This document shows positions 40,412 to 48,140 of a DNA stretch of 64,000 bases, piece by piece. A model generated the notes under the pieces. It saw only the letters and a list, made by a program, of their open reading frames with translations. It was not told where the DNA came from and did not search any database. The DNA is from QHCA01 sp003244095. Its GTDB lineage: Bacteria; Actinomycetota; Actinomycetes; Mycobacteriales; QHCA01. The position numbers and the translations under genes are program-made. Positions within the stretch are counted from its first letter, which is position 1, and each line of letters opens with the position of its first letter. The stretch is from the NCBI GenBank assembly GCA_038329965.1, contig JBBQNN010000001.1, positions 1 through 64,000 on the forward strand, given 5' to 3'.

Positions 40412-41488
40412 GTGGCGCTCACCCGACTGGCCCACACTGTGGAGGTGCCTGACGCCTACGACGCGCTGCTGCTGGTGTCGTTCGGGGGTCCCGACGGCCC
40501 CGACGACGTCCTCCCCTTCCTGCAGAACGTCACCCGCGGCCGGGGCATCCCCGACGCGCGCCTCCTGGAGGTGGCCGAGCACTACCGGCACTTCGGTGGC
40601 GTTTCCCCGATCAACGCCGCCAACCGGGCACTGCTGATGGGGGTTCAGGACGATTTCGCCGTCGCCGCACTCGACCTGCCGGTCTACTGGGGCAACCGCA
40701 ACTGGCACCCGTACCTGCGCGACACGGTCGCGGAGATGGCGCGGGCAGGAGTACGCCGGTCGCTGGCGTTCGTCACCTCCGCGTACTCGTCCTATTCGGG
40801 CTGCCGGCAGTACCAGGACGACATTGCGGCGGCCCGGTCGGCCGCGGGACCGGATGCGCCGGTAGTGGACAAGCTGCGGCACTACTTCAACCATCCCGGG
40901 TTCATCGAGCCCAGCGCCGATGCCGTACGGAACGCGCTGGCGGACCTGCCCTCGGAACGCCGCAAGACGTGTCTGGTGTTCACGGCGCACAGCATCCCGA
41001 CGGCCATGGCCGTGGCCAGCGGCCCCGAGGGCGGCCTGTACGTCCGACAGTTGCGGGCCGCGGCCGCCCTGGTCGCCGCCGCGGCGGCGCCGGACCTCGC
41101 CTGGGACCTGGTCTGGCAGAGCCGCAGCGGGCCGCCGGAGGTGCCGTGGCTGGAGCCCGACGTCAACGACCATCTGCGGTCGCTCGCCGTTCAGGGCCGT
41201 ACCGCCGTGGTGGTCAGCCCGATCGGATTTGTCAGCGATCACGTGGAGGTGGTGTGGGACCTCGACACCGAAGCGGCCGCGACCGCGGCCGGTCTCGGTC
41301 TGGGGTTTCGCCGGGCCGCGACGGCCGGTGCCGACCCGCGGTTCGTCGCCATGGTGCGGGAGCTGGTTCAGGAGCGCATCACGCCCGGCGTCGACCGGCG
41401 GGCCCTGGGCGCGCTCGGGTCCAGTCGCGACTACTGCCCGGTGGGCTGCTGCCCCGCCCCGGTCCGCCGCCCGGTCCCGCCGAACTAG
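40412..41488 (+). CDS. hemH: Ferrochelatase (coproporphyrin III type, HemH/CpfC)
   Basis: 358-residue ferrochelatase in the Rv1485 (hemZ) position, inserting iron into coproporphyrin III in the actinobacterial heme pathway. The opening DALLLVSFGGPDGPDDVLPF and EHYRHFGGVSPINAANR are typical. The catalytic His is in FTAHSIPTAM. The [2Fe-2S] cluster of actinobacterial enzymes is supported by the Cys in YSGCRQY and three C-terminal cysteines in CPVGCCPAP. GTG 40412 is used; GTG 40445 gives a start like the family but has an SD too close. Its stop codon lies within the opposing gene's stop (shared CTAG). Confidence 0.95.
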   Translation: MALTRLAHTVEVPDAYDALLLVSFGGPDGPDDVLPFLQNVTRGRGIPDARLLEVAEHYRHFGGVSPINAANRALLMGVQDDFAVAALDLPVYWGNRNWHPYLRDTVAEMARAGVRRSLAFVTSAYSSYSGCRQYQDDIAAARSAAGPDAPVVDKLRHYFNHPGFIEPSADAVRNALADLPSERRKTCLVFTAHSIPTAMAVASGPEGGLYVRQLRAAAALVAAAAAPDLAWDLVWQSRSGPPEVPWLEPDVNDHLRSLAVQGRTAVVVSPIGFVSDHVEVVWDLDTEAAATAAGLGLGFRRAATAGADPRFVAMVRELVQERITPGVDRRALGALGSSRDYCPVGCCPAPVRRPVPPN

Positions 41489-42186
41489 CTGGTCAGCTCG
41501 GTGTTGTAGGCCGCCAGCCGGGCCCGGCGGGCTGCCGCCGCGACCGGCCGCAGGAGGTCGTCGCGCTGCACCGCCGCACTGGCGGTCACGGCGGCGCCGG
41601 GGGCGTCGGCAGCGGCGAGCCGCAGGATGTCCCCGATCCGGTCGGCGAGTGCGAGCAGGCGGTGCGCGCGGGCCGGGTAGCCCGGTGGCAGTCCGGCATC
41701 TGAGGCGGGCCGGCGGATCGCGGCGAGGGCGCCGGCCAGCTCCGGTCGCAGCCCGGCCACGTCGAGCCGCCCCAGCGCCGAGGCTGAATCACGCAGGGCC
41801 TCCGCCAGCTCGGCATCGGCGTCGGCGAGGGGCACGAGATCTGGTGTGGCGGCCGGTACGGCGTAGCTGTGCCACAGGACGGTCGGCGGGATCGCCTCCG
41901 GCACCAGCCCCCACCCGCCGGCCAGCACCGCCTCGCCCGCCGCGAGGGCGTGGCTGGTGTACGGGCCGGGGCCGGGCAGGCCGCGCGGATCGCCCGGTAC
42001 GGGCAGGACCAGCCGGGGCCGGTCGGCGCGTACCTCCATCAGTAGGCGCCCCAGGGCGACGTCACCGATGGCGCCGGTGACGCGGTGCGGCTGGCCGCCG
42101 GCCTGCACGACGTCCAGCACCTCGTCGTAGGACACCAAACCCGCCTGCCACGAGCGGGTCCAGGCAACCAGCAGTCCCGAGCGCAT
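41485..42186 (-). CDS. Conserved actinobacterial protein of unknown function (Rv1486c position)
   Basis: 233-residue protein with no recognised domain. It occupies the place and strand of Rv1486c between hemH and the NfeD gene. The sequence is Ala/Leu-rich with no signal peptide or membrane helix. It has WQAGLVSYDEVLDVV near the start and a helical C-terminal half (PARAHRLLALADRIGDILRLA). ATG 42186 starts it. Its TAG (complement of CTA at 41485-41487) overlaps the hemH TAG, so the two genes end in one CTAG. The synteny argues it is a real gene with a conserved role. Confidence 0.8.
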   Translation of the reverse strand: MRSGLLVAWTRSWQAGLVSYDEVLDVVQAGGQPHRVTGAIGDVALGRLLMEVRADRPRLVLPVPGDPRGLPGPGPYTSHALAAGEAVLAGGWGLVPEAIPPTVLWHSYAVPAATPDLVPLADADAELAEALRDSASALGRLDVAGLRPELAGALAAIRRPASDAGLPPGYPARAHRLLALADRIGDILRLAAADAPGAAVTASAAVQRDDLLRPVAAAARRARLAAYNTELTS

Positions 42187-42293
42187 GTAGCGCAGCTAAG
42201 CATCTCGGGGCCGAGACCTCGCAGCGACGCGTCGCGATCGGGCCGCCGCGCCGGGTGGGGGACCATAGGCCCCGGCTCGCGCGTTGTGCTGGC

Positions 42294-42734
42294 ATGATGC
42301 ACGGCGTGCCCGCTTGGTTGATCTGGGTCATCGCCGCCGCCGTACTGGTCGGCGGTGAGTTGCTGTCCCTTGACCTGGTGCTGATCATGTTCGCCGGCGG
42401 GGCCGGCGTGGCAGCGGCGGCAGCGGGGCTTGGCGCCCCTCCGCTGCTGCAGGCGATCGTCTTCGCTGTCGTCTCCATCGGCCTGCTGCTGGGTGCGCGC
42501 CCGGTCGCCCGGCGGCACATGACCGTAGGCCGCACGCGCACCGGCATCGAGGCGCTGAGCGGGGCGCAGGCGCTGGTGCTGGAGCCGGTCGACCGCCACA
42601 CCGGACGGGTGAAAATCGGCGGCGAGGTCTGGACCGCCCGCTCGTATGACGAGACAGAGACGTTCGCCGTCGGCGAGCACGTCCACGTGATGGAAATCTC
42701 CGGCGCGACCGCGCTGGTCTGGAGGCAGCCGTAA
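42294..42734 (+). CDS. NfeD-like membrane protein
   Basis: 146-residue short NfeD (Rv1487 position). Two to three hydrophobic helices (about 8-80) are followed by an OB-fold domain of about 60 residues with the usual SGAQALVLEPVDRHTGRVKIGGEVWTA-type beta core. NfeD proteins partner SPFH proteins in flotillin-like membrane domains, and the SPFH gene follows at once (TAATG overlap). ATG 42294 is used; the next codon is also ATG. Confidence 0.93.
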   Translation: MMHGVPAWLIWVIAAAVLVGGELLSLDLVLIMFAGGAGVAAAAAGLGAPPLLQAIVFAVVSIGLLLGARPVARRHMTVGRTRTGIEALSGAQALVLEPVDRHTGRVKIGGEVWTARSYDETETFAVGEHVHVMEISGATALVWRQP

Positions 42735-43783
42735 TGCCCGGTCTCATCGTCGCGCTGGTGATCGTCGTGCTGGCGATCGTGCTGGTCGCGCGCACCGTGC
42801 GGATCATCCCGCAGGCGCGGGCGGCCGTGGTCGAGCGGCTCGGCCGCTACAGCCGCACACTCGCGCCGGGCCTGGCCGTCGTCGTGCCGATGGTCGACCG
42901 GGTGCGCCCCCTGATCGACCTCCGCGAGCAGGTGGTGTCCTTCCCGCCCCAGCCGGTGATCACCAGTGACAACCTCGTGGTCGGCATCGACACGGTCATC
43001 TACTTCCAGGTCACCGACCCGCGAGCGGCCACGTACGAGATCGCCAACTACATCCAGGCCATCGAGCAGCTCACCGTGACCACGCTGCGCAACGTCATCG
43101 GCGCGATGGAGCTCGAGGCGACCCTGACCAGCCGCGACCACATCAACAGCCAGCTCAGAGGCGTCCTCGACGAGGCGACCGGCAAGTGGGGCATCCGGGT
43201 CAACCGGGTCGAGCTCAAGGCGATCGACCCGCCGCGCTCGATCCAGGAGGCCATGGAGAAGCAGATGCGCGCCGACCGCGACAAGCGGGCCGCCATCCTG
43301 CAGGCCGAAGGCCAGAAGCAGTCCCAGATCCTCACCGCCGAGGGCGAGAAGCAGTCGGCGATCCTGCGGGCGCAGGGCGACCGGGAGGCTCGCGTCCTGC
43401 AGGCCGAGGGCCAGTCCAAGGCGATCGAGACGGTGTTCGCCGCGATCCACGCCGGCGACCCCGACCCCAAGCTGCTGGCCTACCAGTACCTGCAGATGCT
43501 GCCGCAGATCGCCCAGGGCGACGCCAACAAGCTCTGGATCGTCCCTTCGGAGCTGGGGGAGGCGCTCAAGGGGCTCGGCGGCCTGCTCGGCCGGGGCATC
43601 GACGACGGCCCGTCACCGCCTCGCCCCCGGCCGGCGCCGAGGCCGGACTCCGGCCCGTCGCAGGCCGTGCTCGAAGCGGAGGCGGCGGCTCAGCAGGCGC
43701 AGCAGGCGGCCAACGAGGCGGCCACTCCCGGGCCGGACTTCAGTGCCGGCATGTCCAACCCGCCCGGTCAGCCGCCCGCGTAG
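42734..43783 (+). CDS. SPFH/Band 7 (stomatin-like) membrane protein
   Basis: 349-residue SPFH protein (Rv1488 position). One N-terminal membrane helix (4-22) is followed by the Band 7 domain (RTVRIIPQARAAVVERLGRY, TSDNLVVGIDTVIYFQVTDP). A charged coiled coil with repeated A-E-G-x-K-Q-S units lies at about 193-238. The tail is Pro/Ala/Gln-rich. Such proteins form large rings and organise membrane microdomains, usually with NfeD, as here. The last 16 bases overlap the 3' end of the opposing transglycosylase gene. Confidence 0.95.
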   Translation: MPGLIVALVIVVLAIVLVARTVRIIPQARAAVVERLGRYSRTLAPGLAVVVPMVDRVRPLIDLREQVVSFPPQPVITSDNLVVGIDTVIYFQVTDPRAATYEIANYIQAIEQLTVTTLRNVIGAMELEATLTSRDHINSQLRGVLDEATGKWGIRVNRVELKAIDPPRSIQEAMEKQMRADRDKRAAILQAEGQKQSQILTAEGEKQSAILRAQGDREARVLQAEGQSKAIETVFAAIHAGDPDPKLLAYQYLQMLPQIAQGDANKLWIVPSELGEALKGLGGLLGRGIDDGPSPPRPRPAPRPDSGPSQAVLEAEAAAQQAQQAANEAATPGPDFSAGMSNPPGQPPA

Positions 43784-44859
43784 CGGGCAGCCAGCGCCAC
43801 GACCATGTCGACGTACCACTGCGCGTGGTTGTAGCGGAACACCGCATCGCGCACCCCGGCCGGGCCCATGCCGGCGTGGTTCGCGCAGAGGTAGTGGGCG
43901 GCGGTGTAGATGGCGTCGGCCGGGCTGTCGATGTCGAGGTGGCCGTCGTGGTCCCCGTCGACCGCATAGGCGGCGAAGGTGGCCGGCAGGAACTGCATCG
44001 GCCCGCGGGCGCCGGCCGACGAGGTGCCGGGGTTGCGCCCGTGGCCGGACTCGACCTGGCCGATGGCTGCCAGCAGCGACCAGGACATGCCCGGGCAGGT
44101 CGGTGCCGCCAGGTGGTACAGGCCGAAGTAGAGCGCTGATCCGGGCAGCGGCCCGATCCGCTGGATCCCACTGGAGGTGATCCGAGCGGCTGCCGCCTGC
44201 GCGGCGGCCAGCGCCGCAGCGGCGACCTCGGCGGCCCGTTGCCGGCGCACGGTCGCGTCGGCGGTTGCGAGCAGCGCCGTCTGCTGGTCGAGCAGCGCCT
44301 GCAGGGAATTGGCCGCGAGGCTCACATCCTTGGCCGTGCTGATGCTGGCCAGTGCCTGTGTCCGGGCTGCTGTGGCGGCCTTGCGGGCGCCCACGGCGGC
44401 GGTGGCCTGACCGGCGGCCGAGGCCTGCCCGGTGAAGACGAGATGCTGCATGGCACCGACCCTGCTGGTCAGGTCGACCAGGCTGTGCGAGGTCACCAGC
44501 GACGCAAACAGGCCGGCCCGGCCGCCGGAGATGTAGAGGACGCGCACCCGCTGGTCGACGGTGTCCTGTGCCGTGAGAGCCGTCTGCTCGTCGGAGCGCT
44601 GCTGCGCCGCGGCGGTCGCGGCGGTGTTGACGTCGGCGGACACCCTGCCCAGAGCTGCCTGGTAGCGCTGCAGTGCGAGATCGGTCCGGCCCTGCAGGAC
44701 GTGCATGCGGGCGGCGAGCACGGCGGCCCGGCCGGCCGCCTCGCGGGAGGTGTCCGCGGCGGCCGGCCCCGCCGTCGCGGCGGCGGTCAGGGTCGCCGTC
44801 ATGCCGGCCGTCACCACCACGGCCAGCAGCTTGGCGGGCCACGTACGAGAGGACGTCAC
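43768..44859 (-). CDS. Secreted lytic transglycosylase-like protein with coiled coil
   Basis: 363-residue secreted protein. The signal peptide ends near ATAGPAAADT (about 30-36). A long Ala/Gln/Arg-rich coiled coil follows (about 37-240), with a C-terminal SLT/lysozyme-like domain containing the catalytic Glu in AAIGQVESGHG, then SAGARGPMQFLPATFAAYAVDGDHDG. The GPMQF motif is typical of lytic transglycosylases that cut glycan strands. The coiled coil plus C-terminal hydrolase layout parallels the NlpC/P60 protein at 30850. GTG 44859 starts it. A 77-base gap separates it from the divergent SpoU gene. Confidence 0.9.
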   Translation of the reverse strand: MTSSRTWPAKLLAVVVTAGMTATLTAAATAGPAAADTSREAAGRAAVLAARMHVLQGRTDLALQRYQAALGRVSADVNTAATAAAQQRSDEQTALTAQDTVDQRVRVLYISGGRAGLFASLVTSHSLVDLTSRVGAMQHLVFTGQASAAGQATAAVGARKAATAARTQALASISTAKDVSLAANSLQALLDQQTALLATADATVRRQRAAEVAAAALAAAQAAAARITSSGIQRIGPLPGSALYFGLYHLAAPTCPGMSWSLLAAIGQVESGHGRNPGTSSAGARGPMQFLPATFAAYAVDGDHDGHLDIDSPADAIYTAAHYLCANHAGMGPAGVRDAVFRYNHAQWYVDMVVALAARYAGG

Positions 44860-44936
44860 GCCTCGTTCGTCGGCCGCGCACGGCGCCGGCTTGACCCGCC
44901 CTGCGCGCGGATGGGCGTCGGGAGCACGATTCAGCA

Positions 44937-45776
44937 GTGCCGCCCGTCGACATCACCGATCCCGACGACCCCCGGGTCGGCGACTACCTGTGCCTGACCG
45001 ACGTCGACCTGCGGACAAAGTTCGAGCCGCCGAGGGGGCTGTTCATCGCCGAGGGTGAGCTGGTGATCCGCCGGGCCGTCCGGGCCGGCTACCGGCTGCG
45101 CTCGGTGCTCCTGAGCCCGGCCTGGTTGCGGTCACTCCCCAGGTTGGGCCTCCCGCCGGACACGCCCCTCTACGTCGCCGGGGCCGCGGTGCTTGAGGCG
45201 ATCACCGGCTTCCGGGTCCACCGGGGCGCGCTGGCCTCGGTGCACCGCCGGCCGTTGCCGCCACCGACCGCCCTGCTGTCGGTGGCGCGCCGGGTCGCCG
45301 TGCTCGAGGACGTCAACACGCATACGAACGTCGGGGCCATCTTCCGGTGCGCGGCCGCGCTCGGGATGGACGCCGTACTGCTCAGCCCGTCCTGTGCCGA
45401 CCCGCTTTACCGGCGGGCGGTACGCGTGTCGATGGGTGAGGTGTTCGCCGTGCCGTACGCCAGGCTGGAGTCCTGGCCGGCCGATCTGGACCTGCTCCGC
45501 GAGGCCCAGTTCCGGCTGCTGGCCCTGACCCCGGACCCGGCCGCCACGGCTCTGGACGATGCCGGGCTGTCCGCGACCGGCCCGGCGGCGCTGCTCCTGG
45601 GTGCCGAGGGGCCGGGCCTGTCGCCGGCGGCGCTGGGTCGCGTCGATCAGCGGGTACGGATCCCGATGTCGGCCGGCGTGGACTCGCTCAATGTGGCCGC
45701 GGCCGCGGCCGTGGCCTTCTACGTGCTCGGCCGCCGCGGCGCCGCCGGACCGGGTGCGGGCGACTCTTCCCGATGA
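44937..45776 (+). CDS. SpoU-family RNA 2'-O-methyltransferase
   Basis: 279-residue TrmH/SpoU methyltransferase with the trefoil-knot SAM site. The three motifs are EDVNTHTNVGAIFRCAAALG, LLGAEGPGLS and IPMSAGVDSLNVAAAAAVA. The N-terminal 100 residues form the substrate-binding (L30e-like) domain. It methylates the 2'-OH of a nucleotide in rRNA or tRNA; which one cannot be told. Thiostrepton-type resistance methylases are relatives, but sequence alone does not decide. The GTG start at 44937 is family-like (PPVDITDPDDPRVGDYL). Confidence 0.93.
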   Translation: MPPVDITDPDDPRVGDYLCLTDVDLRTKFEPPRGLFIAEGELVIRRAVRAGYRLRSVLLSPAWLRSLPRLGLPPDTPLYVAGAAVLEAITGFRVHRGALASVHRRPLPPPTALLSVARRVAVLEDVNTHTNVGAIFRCAAALGMDAVLLSPSCADPLYRRAVRVSMGEVFAVPYARLESWPADLDLLREAQFRLLALTPDPAATALDDAGLSATGPAALLLGAEGPGLSPAALGRVDQRVRIPMSAGVDSLNVAAAAAVAFYVLGRRGAAGPGAGDSSR

Positions 45777-45825
45777 GCCCGTCGGAGGGTGGCCGCGTGG
45801 CAGGAGTCGCCGTTCGGTGAGTTCC

Positions 45826-46341
45826 TCACGGCGCCCGCCGCTCCACGAACACGACGTCGCGCCATCGGTCACCGTGCCGCCCGAGGCGTTCGCGCACGCC
45901 GACGACGCGGAACCCGGCCCGTTCGTGCAGGCGCAGGCTGGCGGTGTTCTCCGGGAAGATCCCGCTCTGCAAGGTCCAGACGCCGGCCTGTTCGGTCGAG
46001 GTGACGAGGCGGTCGAGCAGCCGCCGGCCCGTGCCGCTGCCGCGCGCCGCCGGGTCGACGTACACGCTGTGCTCCGCAACCCCGGCGTAGACCGGGCGGT
46101 CGCTCACCCTGCTGATCGCGGCCCAGCCGAGCACCCCGCCGTCGGCGTCGACGGCGCACCAGCGGTGTGCGGCCAGGTGGCGCGCGTCCCACCCGGCCCA
46201 GTCCGGCGCGTGCGTCTCGAAGCTGGCGTTGCCGGTGTCCAGGCCGGCCTGGTAGATGCGCAGGACCTCGTCGTGGTGCTCCGGTGCCATCGGCACGACC
46301 TGAACCTCCGGAGTGTCCTCGTGTTCACCCGGCCGCCACAT
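45826..46341 (-). CDS. GNAT acetyltransferase, phosphinothricin-acetyltransferase-like
   Basis: 171-residue GNAT enzyme. After VVPMAPEHHDEVLRIYQAGLDTGNASFET comes the acetyl-CoA loop RGSGTGRRLLDRLV. FPENTASLRLHERAGFRVVGVRERLGRHGDRWRDVVFVER is motif B plus the family end. The TGNASFET and W-x-D-x-R-H pattern places it with the phosphinothricin/methionine sulfone acetyltransferase (MddA/YncA) group. ATG 46341 is the likely start; upstream in-frame codons add a non-conserved basic stretch. It is divergent from the phosphoesterase gene with a 94-base spacer. Confidence 0.87.
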   Translation of the reverse strand: MWRPGEHEDTPEVQVVPMAPEHHDEVLRIYQAGLDTGNASFETHAPDWAGWDARHLAAHRWCAVDADGGVLGWAAISRVSDRPVYAGVAEHSVYVDPAARGSGTGRRLLDRLVTSTEQAGVWTLQSGIFPENTASLRLHERAGFRVVGVRERLGRHGDRWRDVVFVERRAP

Positions 46342-46435
46342 GAGGTGTTCGCACCTCCCATCGCTCTGGTGTCGCGCCCCGCTACCATGTCCCGGTCGGG
46401 GATTCGCCTCGTCCGGGTGAAAGGCTAGGTGTCCC

Positions 46436-47434
46436 ATGCCGCGAGTGCGACGGCGTCACCTAGCAGCATTGATGACCCTCACCGCCGCCGGCCTGGTGGC
46501 AGCGACCCTGTATTCGGGGCCCGCTCCCGCTGCCGTGGCCCGCGATGGGGAGGCCCCGCGGCAGCCGGCGGTGACGACCGGTGCCGCGGCGCTGGCCGAT
46601 CCGGTGGTCGTGGCAGCGGGCGACATCTCCACCATGTCCAAGACCGGCGGCAACAAGCTCACCTCCGACCTGATCCTCCGGATCAACCCGGACTACGTCC
46701 TCGCGCTCGGCGACGACCAGTACGGCGTCGGCGCGCTTGCCGACTACAACACGTTCTTCAGCGCGACCTGGGGTCGGTTCAAGGGCAAGATCCGCCCCGC
46801 ACCCGGCAACCACGAGTACTACACGGACACCTCTGCCGCGGGCTACTACACCTACTTCGGCTCCGTGGCCTCTCCACAGGAGACGGGGTGCACCGCCGCC
46901 TGTAAGGGCTACTACAGCTACGACGTGGGCAGCTGGCACATTGTCGCGCTCAACACCAACAACAACGATTGCCAGTACGTCGGCTGCCAGTCCGGCTCGG
47001 CCCAACTGAAGTGGCTGGAGGCCGACCTGGCCACCACGTCCAAGAGTTGCATCATGGCCTACTTCCACCACCCGCGTTGGTCGTCGGGCACCCACCACGG
47101 CAGCCAGGTGGCCATGGGTGACATCTGGAGCACGCTGTACGCGCACGGCACCGACCTCGTGCTCAACGGCCACGAGCACAACTACGAGCGTTTCGCCAAG
47201 CAGAGCCCCACTGCCCGGGCCGACGCAGCGCGGGGGATCCGCGAGTTCGTCGTGGGCACCGGCGGCAACGGGCTCTACGGGCTCGGCACCCCGATCGCCA
47301 ACAGCCAGGTGCGCAACAGCAACAGCAAGGGCGTCCTGAAGCTCACCCTGCACGCCGACGGCTACGACTGGCAGTTCCAGCCCGCGGCCGGCTACACCTT
47401 CACCGACGCCGGCAGCGACACCTGCAACGCCTAG
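46436..47434 (+). CDS. Secreted metallophosphoesterase (purple acid phosphatase-like)
   Basis: 332-residue exported phosphoesterase. A signal peptide (RRRHLAALMTLTAAGLVAATLYSG) is followed by the metal-binding motifs AAGDIS, LALGDDQY, PGNHEYY, FHHPRW and NGHEHNYER, all intact. Four cysteines (GCTAACKG, DCQYVGCQ) suggest disulfides outside the cell. It belongs to the calcineurin-like secreted phosphatase group. ATG 46436 follows AAAGG. A TACCAT -10-like element lies at about 46382-46387. The devR-like gene starts 11 bases after its stop, so the two may be co-transcribed. Confidence 0.92.
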   Translation: MPRVRRRHLAALMTLTAAGLVAATLYSGPAPAAVARDGEAPRQPAVTTGAAALADPVVVAAGDISTMSKTGGNKLTSDLILRINPDYVLALGDDQYGVGALADYNTFFSATWGRFKGKIRPAPGNHEYYTDTSAAGYYTYFGSVASPQETGCTAACKGYYSYDVGSWHIVALNTNNNDCQYVGCQSGSAQLKWLEADLATTSKSCIMAYFHHPRWSSGTHHGSQVAMGDIWSTLYAHGTDLVLNGHEHNYERFAKQSPTARADAARGIREFVVGTGGNGLYGLGTPIANSQVRNSNSKGVLKLTLHADGYDWQFQPAAGYTFTDAGSDTCNA

Positions 47435-47445
47435 CCGGGTAGCGG

Positions 47446-48114
47446 ATGACCACCAAGAGCGAGCAGCGAAGCGATCCGATCCGGTTGTTCCTGCTCGACG
47501 ACCACGAGATCGTCCGCCGAGGGGTCAAGGAGTTACTCGAAGCCGAGGGCGACATCGTCGTCGTCGGTGAGGCGTCGACCGCGGCGGAGGCCATGGTCCG
47601 CGTGCCGGCGGTCCGGCCCGAGGTGGCCGTCCTCGACGTACGGCTGCCCGACGGCGACGGCGTGACCGTCTGTCGCGACCTGCGCTCCCTCCTGCCCGAC
47701 CTCGCGTGCCTGATGCTGACGTCCTTCGCCGACGACGACGCGCTCTACGACGCGGTACTGGCCGGCGCGGCCGGATACGTGCTCAAGCAGATCCGCGGCA
47801 TCGACCTCGTCGGCGCGGTCCGTACCGTCGCCGCCGGCGGCTCCCTGCTGGACGCGAAGACGACGGCGCAGGTGCTGGCCCGCCTGCGCGACCAGGCCAA
47901 CCGTGCCGATCCACTGGCCGGCCTCACCGACCAGGAGCGCCGCATCCTCGAACTGATCGGCGAGGGCCTGACCAACCGGCAGATCGGCGAGCGCATGTTC
48001 CTGGCCGAGAAGACGGTCAAGAACTACGTCTCGGCGCTGCTGGCCAAGCTCGGCATGGAGCGGCGCACCCAGGCGGCCGTCTTCACCACCGAGCTGCGCC
48101 ATCAGCGACCATGA
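47446..48114 (+). CDS. devR: DevR/DosR-like response regulator (NarL family)
   Basis: 222-residue response regulator. The receiver domain (about 11-125) has acidic pocket D18/D19, phospho-acceptor D64 in VLDVRLPDGDG, and Lys in GYVLKQI. The LuxR-type HTH domain (about 158-218) contains LTDQERRILELIGEGLTN and a MERRTQAAVF end. It matches M. tuberculosis DosR across its length; the LDVRLPDG and MFLAEKTVKNYVS segments are shared, and the N-terminus is about 10 residues longer. In mycobacteria DosR turns on the dormancy regulon under low oxygen, NO or CO. It converges on devS with 26 bases between, whereas mycobacterial devR and devS lie in one operon. Confidence 0.92.
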   Translation: MTTKSEQRSDPIRLFLLDDHEIVRRGVKELLEAEGDIVVVGEASTAAEAMVRVPAVRPEVAVLDVRLPDGDGVTVCRDLRSLLPDLACLMLTSFADDDALYDAVLAGAAGYVLKQIRGIDLVGAVRTVAAGGSLLDAKTTAQVLARLRDQANRADPLAGLTDQERRILELIGEGLTNRQIGERMFLAEKTVKNYVSALLAKLGMERRTQAAVFTTELRHQRP

Positions 48115-48140
48115 CCGGCCCCGGCGAGCACCCGCGGACG

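Noticed and set aside
42259..42272. GGGACCATAGGCCC before the NfeD gene as a second DosR-type box
   Set aside because: Two core mismatches in a very GC-rich stretch and no link of NfeD/SPFH to dormancy regulation; too weak to annotate.
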